64,000 nt of DNA from AP-15 sp963716115 (GTDB lineage Bacteria > Pseudomonadota > Alphaproteobacteria > ATCC43930 > CGMCC-115725), in the NCBI GenBank assembly GCA_963716115.1, contig CAVQSZ010000019.1, forward strand, positions 1 to 64,000, given 5' to 3'. The notes beneath the pieces were generated by a model that saw nothing but the letters and a program-made list of their open reading frames with translations, did no database searches and had not been told where the DNA came from. Of this stretch, positions 24,626 to 31,933 are shown in pieces. The translations under genes were made by a program, and so were the position numbers. The first letter of the stretch is position 1; every line of letters begins with the position of its first letter.

Positions 24626-25360
24626 ATGAACAGGATGATCCGCCGGCTGGGCGCGTGCGCGATTGCCGCGGTGGTGCAGGCGGGGCTGGCCGGGCTCGCC
24701 CTCGCTCAATCCCCTGCGCAACCGAGCCTCGGGGGGCAGGCGCCGCAATACGGCGCCCCGGAGGCTCAGGGGGTGAACCCGGAGACCGCGTCGGAAGCGA
24801 CGCCGGCGACCGAGCTGCCGGTGCTCTATGTCACCGGCGTCGAGATCCTGCGCACCACGACCGAGCCCAGGCTCGACATCATCCGGGTGACCGGGCTGAC
24901 CGGGTCGCAGGGGTGGAGCGATCCGGAGCTGGTCCCGACATTCGCCGGCAAGCCCTTGGACGACATCCTCGATCTGCAGTTCATCGCGACCATGCCGGTG
25001 CAATCGCAGAAGGCCGAGGGGTTCGTCCCGATCGCGGCGGTCTTCCCGTTGCAGCCGGGCCACCCGTTCAAGGGCGTGCGCGTGCGCGCCTCCGAAAATG
25101 CGGTCGAGGTCAACCAGATCCCCGGCCACAACGAAGTGACGATCAATGTCGACAGCTGCAAGGATTGCGTCGGCAAGAAGTTCGCCGAGCGCGGCCAGGC
25201 GCAGCCCGGTCAGCCGGGCGTGGTCCGCCAGGAGGATTTGCCCAAGGTGCTGCGCTGGATCATCCCGTCGCGCGGGATCCGGGGCATCACGCACAGCCCG
25301 AACCGGCTCAACCTGATCCTCGACAACAACAACACGATCGTCCAGGCCTTCTGGGAATAG
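24626..25360 (+). CDS. Secreted partner protein of the GRRM cassette, unknown function
   Basis: I place the start at the ATG at 24626, since GGAGG lies just upstream and a signal peptide follows at once ('MNRMIRRLGACAIAAVVQAG', cleavage near 'LALAQSP'). An ATG at 24599 overlapping the maturase stop is the alternative. The mature protein has a Pro/Gln-rich linker and then a compact domain with 'VLYVTGVEILRTTTEPRLDI', 'FVPIAAVFPLQPGHPFKGVR', 'NVDSCKDCVGKKFAERG' and 'NRLNLILDNNNTIVQAFWE'. I recognise no family. It is not obviously the periplasmic binding protein (GrrP) of cyanobacterial GRRM loci. The CxxC may be redox-active or bind metal. Its position suggests export, binding or processing of the modified peptide. 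Confidence 0.8.
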   Translation: MNRMIRRLGACAIAAVVQAGLAGLALAQSPAQPSLGGQAPQYGAPEAQGVNPETASEATPATELPVLYVTGVEILRTTTEPRLDIIRVTGLTGSQGWSDPELVPTFAGKPLDDILDLQFIATMPVQSQKAEGFVPIAAVFPLQPGHPFKGVRVRASENAVEVNQIPGHNEVTINVDSCKDCVGKKFAERGQAQPGQPGVVRQEDLPKVLRWIIPSRGIRGITHSPNRLNLILDNNNTIVQAFWE

Positions 25361-25385
25361 CCCCATACGGTTCAGCAGTGAAAAG

Positions 25386-25466
25386 CTGTAGGATGGGTTG
25401 AGCATCGCGAAACCCATCGAACCGGCCGCAGCAGATGGGTTTCGCTGCGCTCAACCCATCCTACAG
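25386..25466. repeat. 'CTGTAGGATGGGTTGAG' palindromic repeat, copy 1
   Basis: CTGTAGGATGGGTTGAGC and its inverse GCTCAACCCATCCTACAG bracket about 45 bases. The same unit is at 30666-30740, and a half unit is at 22769-22795. It lies directly after the GRRM cassette and could act as a transcript-end hairpin on either strand. Confidence 0.8.
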
Positions 25467-25492
25467 GGCTCGATCGAAACTTGCTCTGAGCG

Positions 25493-25669
25493 CTAAGACT
25501 TGATGCCGAGGAGGCCGGCGGCGGTCTGCCCGAGCATCGCCGCGCGCTCGGCGTCGCTCAGATCGGGCGTGGCGAGGATGTGGTCGACGGCGGTGGTGGT
25601 CCACGGGTAGGGGTAGTCGGTGCCGAGGACGAGCTGGCCCGGGCCGAGCAGGTCCCTGCGGGTAGCCAT
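25493..25669 (-). pseudogene. C-terminal remnant of an amidohydrolase-2 family gene
   Basis: Only 58 codons remain, reading 'GPGQLVLGTDYPYPWTTTAV' (the D-Y-P active-site strand) and 'DLSDAERAAMLGQTAAGLLG', which match the last 50 residues of decarboxylating amidohydrolases. The metal-binding N-terminal barrel is missing. An AGGAGGAGG sequence lies before the internal ATG, so a short peptide could be made, but it could not be an active enzyme. It follows the MFS gene stop by 20 bases. The break probably reflects a deletion at that junction. Confidence 0.6.
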
Positions 25670-25689
25670 TGCCTCCTCCTCCTCTTGGT

Positions 25690-26931
25690 TTATCGCGCGT
25701 TCGCCGGCGCGCTGAGCGGCCACAAATCGGCCCGCCAGCGCAAGGCGATCAACAGGGTCAGCGCCGCGCCGGTTATGCAATAGATCGAGGCGGTCGCGGC
25801 AAATCCGATGCGGTCGATCAGCCCGCCCGCCGCCAGCAGGCCGAGCGGCACGCCGTAGATCGCCAGCATCCGCACCCCCATGACCCGGCCGCGGAACCGC
25901 TCGCCGGCGCTGCTCAGCAGCAGCACCGACATCGGCACGAGGCTCAGGCTCTGGGCGAGGCCGGCGAGGATCAGCGCCGCCCGCCCGCTGGCCGGCCCCG
26001 GCATGTGCGCGAACACCAGCAGCAGCGCGTACCAGGCGATGGCGAAGACGACCATCATCCGCGCCGGGCGGATCATCCGGCCGGCGAGGCTGATCGCGAT
26101 CGAGCCGAAGAAGGAGCCCAGCGCGAAGCTCGCGACCAGCGCGCCGAGCCCGGTCTGATCGATATGGTAGACGTCTCTGGCGACATAGGGGAGGAGCCCG
26201 CTGGTCAATGGGAACGCGGTCAGATTGACCAGGAAGGCGAGCCACATCGCCGCCAGCGAGGCCGGCGCGTCCCAGACATAGGCGAGGCCTTCCCTCAGGT
26301 CGCGCCACAGCGACAGGCGAGGCGCGCCGGGCGGCAGCGGCCGCGGCCCGGCCCGGGCCACCCCCAGGGTCAGCCCCCAGCCGCATACATAAAAGACCGC
26401 GATGACCAGATAGACCGCGCCGATGCCGAAGGCCGCGAACAACCCGGCGCCGGCGAGCGAGCCGGCGATGCGCGCCGAATCCGCCGTCGCGCGGGATATC
26501 CCCATCGCCGCCACCAGAGTGTCGGCCGGGATGGTCGCGGCGACCAGCGCGTTGCGCATCGCCTGGTCCGAGGTTCGGAGCAGGCCCGACATCGTGGCGA
26601 TGACAAAGGCGTGCGCCGGGCGCAGCGCGCCGGAAAAGGCGAGCGACATCATCGCCAGCGCCAGAAAGCCGTAGCTCGCCCGCATCAACGAGAGCACGCG
26701 CCTGTGGCCGAGCCGATCGCCGGCCATGCCGAACACCGGGGCCAGCAGCGTGCCGAGATATTGCAACGCCCAGAACAGGGTCAGGAGCAGCACCGAGCCG
26801 GTCTCGACCAGGACATACCAGCCGAGCACCAGATTCTCCATCTCGGCGCCCCAGGAGGTCAGCAGGTCAGCCGGAAATTGCCAGCGAAAGCTGCGCACCC
26901 GAAAGGGCGCCAGCATCCCCGACCAGGACAT
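25690..26931 (-). CDS. MFS transporter (MFS_3 / EntS-like exporter group)
   Basis: This intact 413-residue protein has about 11-12 hydrophobic segments. 'GMAGDRLGHRRVLSLMRASY' is the MFS motif A loop between helices 2 and 3, and 'RFRGRVMGVRMLAIYGVPLG' is the equivalent region of the second half, as in the MFS_3 family. 'SDQAMRNALVAATIPAD' is another family block. Such proteins export siderophores, drugs or small metabolites by proton antiport; the substrate is unknown. It is downstream of the DUF4242 gene on the same strand. Confidence 0.88.
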   Translation of the reverse strand: MSWSGMLAPFRVRSFRWQFPADLLTSWGAEMENLVLGWYVLVETGSVLLLTLFWALQYLGTLLAPVFGMAGDRLGHRRVLSLMRASYGFLALAMMSLAFSGALRPAHAFVIATMSGLLRTSDQAMRNALVAATIPADTLVAAMGISRATADSARIAGSLAGAGLFAAFGIGAVYLVIAVFYVCGWGLTLGVARAGPRPLPPGAPRLSLWRDLREGLAYVWDAPASLAAMWLAFLVNLTAFPLTSGLLPYVARDVYHIDQTGLGALVASFALGSFFGSIAISLAGRMIRPARMMVVFAIAWYALLLVFAHMPGPASGRAALILAGLAQSLSLVPMSVLLLSSAGERFRGRVMGVRMLAIYGVPLGLLAAGGLIDRIGFAATASIYCITGAALTLLIALRWRADLWPLSAPANAR

Positions 26932-27022
26932 CGCGCTGATGGCCGCCGCGCTGCGTTTTGCTTGGTGGGTTGGCTGGCGACCGGCCCCGCCGCCGGACGG
27001 GGCGGGGCCGCGGCGCCGTCGG

Positions 27023-27301
27023 CTACGCTTCGGCCGCGGTCGTCGGGTCGATCATGCGGCGGACCTCGGTGACCTTGTTGGCCGGGAAGCCGCTGCGCCG
27101 CGCGTGCTCGTGGATGATCGCCTCGTCCCGGGCGAGGTAGACGCAAAAGGTCTTGTCGCCGGCGACATAGCTCTCGACCCATTGGATGTCGGGGCCGAGC
27201 TCCCTCAGGGTCGCGTTCGATTTCTGCGCCGCCTCCCTCAGGGCCTGCCGCTCGGCGCTGCCGATCGCCGGCAGCTCGCGCTCGATGATGAACTTGCGCA
27301 T
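27023..27301 (-). CDS. DUF4242 small protein
   Basis: This 92-residue protein matches DUF4242 throughout: 'MRKFIIERELPAIGSAERQ', 'IQWVESYVAGDKTFCVYLAR' and 'EHARRSGFPANKVTEVRRMI'. The fold is a ferredoxin-like dimer, and one Streptomyces relative binds nickel, but no general function is established. The gene is intact with an RBS (GGGAGGAGCG) before the ATG. It lies 91 bases upstream of the MFS gene on the same strand. Confidence 0.85.
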   Translation of the reverse strand: MRKFIIERELPAIGSAERQALREAAQKSNATLRELGPDIQWVESYVAGDKTFCVYLARDEAIIHEHARRSGFPANKVTEVRRMIDPTTAAEA

Positions 27302-27739
27302 CGCTCCTCCCGTTTCTCCGGAGCGTCATGGTAAGCGGCCTGTCGGGCGGTGGTAAAGCGGCATCGCCCGCGCCGCGAGGAGGCGCATCGGGGATTTCGC
27401 GGGATATGGCCGGCCGCCGCCTGGCCAGGCCCGGGCCGGTGTAAGAAAAAGCGACAGCTCGCGAGCCCGACCACACCCGCGCCCTTCGCGGTCGGCGGCG
27501 GTCGATCGAGAAAGAATACGTCAAAATATCTCAACGCGTTATAAGAACCGTGCGGTGGCCGAAGCGCGGGATGGCGAAACCCCGCGAGCTGTGCTAGGAT
27601 CGCGACCGTTGGGTTAAGGGAAGGCGCTTCGGGACCGGTGGGGCCGGAAAATCCGGCCGCGCGGGAGCGGGTGTCGAAATATCTTACACCGAAGCGCGGG
27701 CTTCTTTTCCCAAGACGCTGTTATGCCTCTGGTTTTCCA
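27302..27739. other. Gene-free stretch between divergent genes
   Basis: No convincing coding frame or RNA gene is seen in this 438-base region. It includes AT-rich patches ('AAAGAATACGTCAAAATATC' near 27511, 'GAAATATCTTACACC' near 27675) and a short hairpin 'GGCCGGAAAATCCGGCC' at about 27643-27659. It should hold the DUF4242 promoter and upstream control sites, possibly enhancer-binding sites, for the PEP-CTERM gene. Confidence 0.4.
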
Positions 27740-27755
27740 TTGGCATAGATGTTGC
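27740..27755 (+). promoter_or_regulatory. Sigma-54 (RpoN) type promoter of the PEP-CTERM gene
   Basis: TTGGCATAGATGTTGC carries the invariant GG (27742-27743) and GC (27754-27755) separated by exactly 10 bases, as required for the -24/-12 elements. Transcription would start near 27767, about 37 bases before the ATG. PEP-CTERM genes in several bacteria are controlled by the PrsK/PrsR pair with RpoN, which fits. Confidence 0.7.
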
Positions 27756-27803
27756 GTAATAAGTGTGCGGGCGCGTTGTCGGCATTGATGGAGCGGGAAC
27801 TCG

Positions 27804-28574
27804 ATGCGTAAGCTGCTCGTCGCAGCGTTCAAGGGCATGGCGATCCTGTCGTCGGTGGCGCTGTCCGCCGTCGCCGGGCCGGACAAGGCTCCACAGAATC
27901 ATCCGCTTCACGCGTTCTGCGTCGCGCCGACCCCCGCCTGCAGCGACGACGGCGTCAACACGCCGACCAGCGCGAACCCGCCCGGCTTCGGCTTCTGGGC
28001 TTCCAGCGGCCCGGTCACCGGCGACTATCAGATCGACATCCTGGTGCCGAACACCGAGGACCCGATCCCCGGCGCGGCCACCTTCACGATCAGCGGAATT
28101 CACGGCGGCCCCGCCAACACCGCCCTGATCCCGGCGACCGGCGCTTCGCTCGTCAGCAAGACCGCCTGGACCGGCAAGAAAGGCCAAAAGCTCGACGACT
28201 ATCTCGGATTGTCGGGGGGCTCCCCGGCCAATCCGATCGGGGCCTTTCTGCCGGCCACGCAGGCCCTGGTGCCGACCGCGACCGGCTTTTTCGTCTATCA
28301 GGCCGATCTGAGCATCACGCAGCTTCTGAATGAGGCGTCGAAGGGCTCGGGGCCGTTGCTGACGATCAACAGCTCGGGCGGCGCCTTCAGCCCCGACCTG
28401 CCGCTCGGGGCCTACGCGGTCGCCTTTGTGATGACCGACCGGCAGGCGGCGGCGGCGACGGCGAACAGCGGCAAGCTCTTTATCCGAAAGGCCCCGGAGC
28501 CGGCCAGCCTGACATTGCTCGGCGTCGGTCTCGCCGGCCTCGCGATCGTCCGCCGCCGTCGGCGCGCCCGCTGA
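27804..28574 (+). CDS. PEP-CTERM sorting domain protein
   Basis: This 256-residue exported protein has an N-terminal signal ('MRKLLVAAFKGMAILSSVAL') and a textbook C-terminal sorting signal: 'RKAPEPASLTLLGVGLAGLA' then 'RRRRRAR', that is Pro-Glu-Pro, a transmembrane helix and a basic tail. The signal would be cut by an exosortase in exopolysaccharide-producing cells. The body contains 'FGFWASSGPVTGDYQIDILV' and 'LGAYAVAFVMTDRQAAAATA' and resembles no enzyme I know; it is probably a surface or matrix protein. A sigma-54-type promoter lies 50 bases upstream and a GC hairpin just after the stop. Confidence 0.88.
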   Translation: MRKLLVAAFKGMAILSSVALSAVAGPDKAPQNHPLHAFCVAPTPACSDDGVNTPTSANPPGFGFWASSGPVTGDYQIDILVPNTEDPIPGAATFTISGIHGGPANTALIPATGASLVSKTAWTGKKGQKLDDYLGLSGGSPANPIGAFLPATQALVPTATGFFVYQADLSITQLLNEASKGSGPLLTINSSGGAFSPDLPLGAYAVAFVMTDRQAAAATANSGKLFIRKAPEPASLTLLGVGLAGLAIVRRRRRAR

Positions 28575-28580
28575 GCGCCC

Positions 28581-28601
28581 GCCCGGCCGGCGCGGCCGGG
28601 C
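28581..28601 (+). terminator. GC-rich hairpin after the PEP-CTERM gene
   Basis: The stem GCCCGGCC/GGCCGGGC with a 5-base loop lies seven bases after the stop codon. No T run follows, so termination is likely but not certain. Confidence 0.45.
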
Positions 28602-28768
28602 AAAGTCCCTCCCGCTTCCACCGCCACCAGATGAGCTTCCCGCCGCGGCTGCGGCTTGGCGAATGGCCGAGCCGGGGTCGTGGCGCCGCGGCTGCGACAT
28701 AAGGCCTCGCGCCGGCGGCCGCGCCGGATTACCATCGGCAGCCTCCCGAAGGGAGCCATAGGAGACGA

Positions 28769-29896
28769 ATGATGGGTCACGCCTATAACGTCATCGATGC
28801 CGATGGGCACATCCTCGAGCCATTGGACCTCTGGGACAAATACATCGACCCGAAATTTCGCGACCGCGCGCCGCGGATCGTCAAGGGCGAGAACGGCAAG
28901 GAGCGGCTGGTCATCGAGGAGCAGGCGGTCGGCGACGGTCAGCGCGGCATCGGCCGGATCGGCGCGGTCGGCGCGCGGCAGGGTGTGGTCGCGGCCGATA
29001 CGATGGAATACAAGGACGGAAAGCCGGGCGGGTTCGACCCGCACGCCCGCATCCCGGACATGGACGCCGACGGCATCGACGCGGCCTTTCTGTATCCGAG
29101 CCTCGGCTTGTTCGCCGGCGCGATCCATGACCCCGCGCTCGCGGCCGCGGTCTGCCGCGCCTATAACCGCTGGCTCGCCGATTACTGCAAGCCTTATCCC
29201 GACCGGCTGTTCGGCGTCGCGATGCTGCCGCTGCAATCGGTGGAGCTGGCGGTCGACGAGATGCGCTTCGCCAAGAAGGAGCTCGGCTTCCGCGGCGGGT
29301 TCATCCGGCCCAACCCCTACAGCGACAAGATGATCCACGATAAGCATTACGAGCCGTTCTGGCAGGCGGCCGAGGATCTCGATTTCGCGATCGGCTTTCA
29401 TGAAGGCGCCAGCAGCGGCATGCCGACGGTCGGCGTCGACCGCTTCGAGGGCCGCGGCGCCCGCCACATCATCAGCCACACGATGGAAATGATGCTGGCC
29501 TGCATGAGCGTCATCTGGGGCGGCGTCGCCGACCGCCATCCCAAGCTGCGGGTCGGCTTTCTGGAGTCGGGCGGCGGCTGGATAGCACCCTGGCTCGATC
29601 GGATGGACCGGCATTTCGACGACCAGGGGTTCAACGATTCCGGGCTGTCGATGCGCCCGACCGAAATCTTTCAGCGCAATTGCTGGATTTCGTTCGAGCC
29701 GGTCGAAGGCAGCATCAAGGTGCTGGCCGATTATATCGGCCCGCACAAGATCCTGTGGGCGACCGACTACCCGCACCCTGACGGCTTCTTCCCCGGCGCG
29801 CCCAAGATGATCGAGCAGCGCATGCAAGGGCTGTCGCCGGAGACCAAGCGCCAGATCATGGCCGGCGGGGCGATGGGCTTCTATGGCCTGAACTGA
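28769..29896 (+). CDS. Amidohydrolase-2 family metal-dependent hydrolase/decarboxylase
   Basis: This intact 375-residue TIM-barrel protein opens with 'YNVIDADGHILEPLDLWDKY', where the D-x-D/H replaces the usual HxH metal pair. It continues with 'DMDADGIDAAFLYPSLGLF' and 'AVCRAYNRWLADYCKPYPDR'. 'FAIGFHEGASS', 'HIISHTMEMM' and 'ILWATDYPHPDGFFPG' supply further metal ligands (His, His, Asp). The pattern matches decarboxylases or hydrolases of the amidohydrolase-2 group acting on aromatic or carboxylated substrates. Two ATGs lie together (28769 and 28772) after AGGAGACGA. A small monooxygenase gene follows, separated by a perfect 38-bp palindrome. Confidence 0.85.
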   Translation: MMGHAYNVIDADGHILEPLDLWDKYIDPKFRDRAPRIVKGENGKERLVIEEQAVGDGQRGIGRIGAVGARQGVVAADTMEYKDGKPGGFDPHARIPDMDADGIDAAFLYPSLGLFAGAIHDPALAAAVCRAYNRWLADYCKPYPDRLFGVAMLPLQSVELAVDEMRFAKKELGFRGGFIRPNPYSDKMIHDKHYEPFWQAAEDLDFAIGFHEGASSGMPTVGVDRFEGRGARHIISHTMEMMLACMSVIWGGVADRHPKLRVGFLESGGGWIAPWLDRMDRHFDDQGFNDSGLSMRPTEIFQRNCWISFEPVEGSIKVLADYIGPHKILWATDYPHPDGFFPGAPKMIEQRMQGLSPETKRQIMAGGAMGFYGLN

Positions 29897-29903
29897 GCGA
29901 TGC

Positions 29904-29941
29904 GGCGCCCGGGGCCGGCAGGCCTGCCGGCCCCGGGCGCC
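29904..29941 (+). terminator. Perfect 38-bp palindrome between amidohydrolase and monooxygenase genes
   Basis: GGCGCCCGGGGCCGGCAGG is followed immediately by its exact inverse, with no loop. It starts seven bases after the amidohydrolase stop and ends 29 bases before the next ATG. Both partners are on the plus strand, so it may terminate or attenuate read-through; there is no T run. Confidence 0.5.
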
Positions 29942-29970
29942 GCCATCGGCGGCGCGAGAAGGAGGGGGTC

Positions 29971-30261
29971 ATGTCAGTGAGACTCGTCGTCAGCATCACC
30001 GCCGCGCCGGGCCGGGGCGCCGAGCTGGCGCAGGCCTACAAGGCGCGCTGCGCCGAATGCATGCAGGAGCCCGGCTGCGAGCAGTTCGAAATCTTCCAGA
30101 GCGCGGTCAACCCGGACCGGCTCGCGCTGCTCGAGCGCTGGAGCGACCAGGCGGCGCTCGACGCCCACGCAAGGCTCAATGCGACGCGCCCGGCGCTGCG
30201 CCCGGAATTGCGGGTCGGCGGCGGCGAGCGCGAGGATTACGAATACCGGCGCACGCGCTAG
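29971..30261 (+). CDS. Antibiotic biosynthesis monooxygenase (ABM) domain protein
   Basis: This 96-residue ferredoxin-like protein matches the ABM/YgiN pattern: 'VSITAAPGRGAELAQAYKAR', 'ECMQEPGCEQFEIFQSAVNP' and 'LALLERWSDQAALDAHARLN'. Relatives are cofactor-free quinol or polyketide monooxygenases, or heme-degrading enzymes. A strong GAAGGAGG lies before the ATG. It follows the amidohydrolase gene and may act in the same aromatic pathway, though a 38-bp palindrome separates them. The catalytic residues are not well enough conserved to name a substrate. Confidence 0.82.
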   Translation: MSVRLVVSITAAPGRGAELAQAYKARCAECMQEPGCEQFEIFQSAVNPDRLALLERWSDQAALDAHARLNATRPALRPELRVGGGEREDYEYRRTR

Positions 30262-30289
30262 CGCACTGGCCCATTCAGATGATTCATCA

Positions 30290-30740
30290 CCGCTCTTCAA
30301 CCGTCATGCCCGGACTTGATCCGGGCATCCACGGAACCGGCACGGCCATGTCGCTGAGCGTGGATGGCCGGGTCAAGCCCACGGCTGTCCGGTTCGCCGA
30401 AATCGGTTGTGGAGCTGGTGTTGGAGGACAACCACAACTCGTCATGCCCGTGCTCGTCACGGGCATCCACGTCCTCCAAAAGCCGGAACGGGGCGCGTGG
30501 ATGGCCGGGACGAGCCCGGCCATGACGATACCCGGTTGTGCTGATGATGCATCGCTATCGTGTTTGTTCCTCTCCGAAGCGGAACCGGACAGCCGTGGGT
30601 CAAGCCCGGCCATGACGACAAGGTGATCCTGTGCCTAAGTTGAGCACTGTAGTAGTTCTGTAGTCCTGTAGGATGGGTTGAGCGCAGCGAAACCCATCTG
30701 TTGCGTCGATGGGTTTCGCGCTGCTCAACCCATCCTACAG
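30290..30740. repeat. Dispersed repeat family D (copy 2) plus 'GTAGGATGGGTTGAG' palindrome
   Basis: From about 30300 to 30630 the sequence shares long blocks with 34237-34500: 'GTCATGCCCGTGCTCGTCAC', 'GGCGCGTGGATGGCCGGGAC', 'TGCATCGCTATCGTGTTTGT' and 'CCGAAGCGGAACCGGACAG'. Inverted pieces are at 6314-6720. At 30666-30740 a full CTGTAGGATGGGTTGAG palindrome follows. No gene is seen in this nearly 500-base gap. Confidence 0.75.
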
Positions 30741-30753
30741 CCGCGTCCGGGCT

Positions 30754-31929
30754 TCAATGGTGGATGTGGAATTTGTCGACTGCGGGGTTGAGCCGCCTCG
30801 CCGCAGCCGAATAGCGTTCGCCGTCGCTCTCGTGCCCCGCGGCGATGCAGATCGCGCCGGCCTGCAGCAGCAGCCGGGCGTCGACGACGCCCGAGGCCAA
30901 TGCCCGCTCGCTCCAATGACGCGCCTCGGCAAAGCGGGCGTCGCGGTAGAGCGCCCAGGCGAGCGCCGCTTGCGTCGAGAAATTTTGCCGCAGCCGCAGA
31001 TCCCGCTGCGCCCATTCGACCGCCCGCGCCCCGTCCTCGGCGACATCGGCGTAATAATCCGCGAGGTGGTGCCAATAATGCGCCTCGCCGCGCCGCGCCG
31101 ATTGCAGATAGGCGGCCAACGCCGTCTGGCTCCACTGACGGGCGCGCTCGGTCCGGCCGGCCGCTTGATAAAGCTCGCCGATCGCCTGCGCCAAATCCGG
31201 CCGGCGCGCGCCGGGCGCCAGCCGCTCGAGGATCGCGATCGCTTCGGCAAATCGGCCTTCGGCCCCCAGCAATTCGGCGATGTGCTCCTCGACCAGCCAA
31301 TAGCCGGGATAGGCGGCGTCGGCGCGGCGGTAATGCGCGCCGGCCGCAGCCAGCCGGCCATGCGCGAAATCGAGCAGGCCGCGCTGCGTTTCGAGCCAGG
31401 CGAAGGAGCGCATTTCCTTCCCCGTCAACCCGTCCTGCGCCTCCGCGAAAAGCCGGTCGGCGCGGTCGGGGTCGCCCATCTTGCCGCGAATATAGGCCAT
31501 CCGCGCCAGCGCCGCCCACGACCGGTCGGCCGCCAGCGCTTCGCGACAGCCTTCTTCGGCCTCGCGATACCGGCCGTGCTGGAAATCGAGATCGGCCCGG
31601 ATCAGCCGGCCTTCGGCGCTTTCGTAGACCGCCGGGACGGCCGACAGGGCCGCTTCGACATCCTCCAGCCGGTGCAGCTTGAAGGCGACATTGGCCTTGA
31701 GCAGATAAAGGTCGCCCGGCCGGGCCAGCAGCGGGACGGCGCGGGCGATCGCCGCCTCGACCTCGGGCAACGCCGCCGGATCGCCGGCGATCGAGGCCCG
31801 CTGATAGAGCCGGTAAACATATTGCGTGACCCGCGCGCTGTCGGTCGGCGCCGACAGCGCCGCGGCGCCGCCGAGCGCGGCGATGCTGTCCTCGATGCCG
31901 CCGATTTCGGCGGCGTAGCCGCGTGTCAA
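30754..31929 (-). CDS. Tetratricopeptide-repeat protein paired with DUF4331
   Basis: This 391-residue protein is all-helical with about eight TPR-like units, for example 'LIRADLDFQHGRYREAEEGC', 'LLGAEGRFAEAIAILERLAP' and 'ALYRDARFAEARHWSERALA'. It starts at a TTG four bases after the DUF4331 stop codon, so the pair is almost certainly co-translated. No signal peptide is obvious with this start; if the true start lies elsewhere, export would be possible. TPR proteins serve as scaffolds, so a role in assembling or binding the DUF4331 partner is plausible. It is the last gene of this two-gene operon. Confidence 0.75.
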   Translation of the reverse strand: MTRGYAAEIGGIEDSIAALGGAAALSAPTDSARVTQYVYRLYQRASIAGDPAALPEVEAAIARAVPLLARPGDLYLLKANVAFKLHRLEDVEAALSAVPAVYESAEGRLIRADLDFQHGRYREAEEGCREALAADRSWAALARMAYIRGKMGDPDRADRLFAEAQDGLTGKEMRSFAWLETQRGLLDFAHGRLAAAGAHYRRADAAYPGYWLVEEHIAELLGAEGRFAEAIAILERLAPGARRPDLAQAIGELYQAAGRTERARQWSQTALAAYLQSARRGEAHYWHHLADYYADVAEDGARAVEWAQRDLRLRQNFSTQAALAWALYRDARFAEARHWSERALASGVVDARLLLQAGAICIAAGHESDGERYSAAARRLNPAVDKFHIHH

Positions 31930-31933
31930 GGCG

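Noticed and set aside
25493..26386. Long minus-strand frame joining the MFS region to the amidohydrolase remnant
   Set aside because: The part over the MFS gene is an out-of-phase shadow; only the last 58 codons show amidohydrolase similarity.
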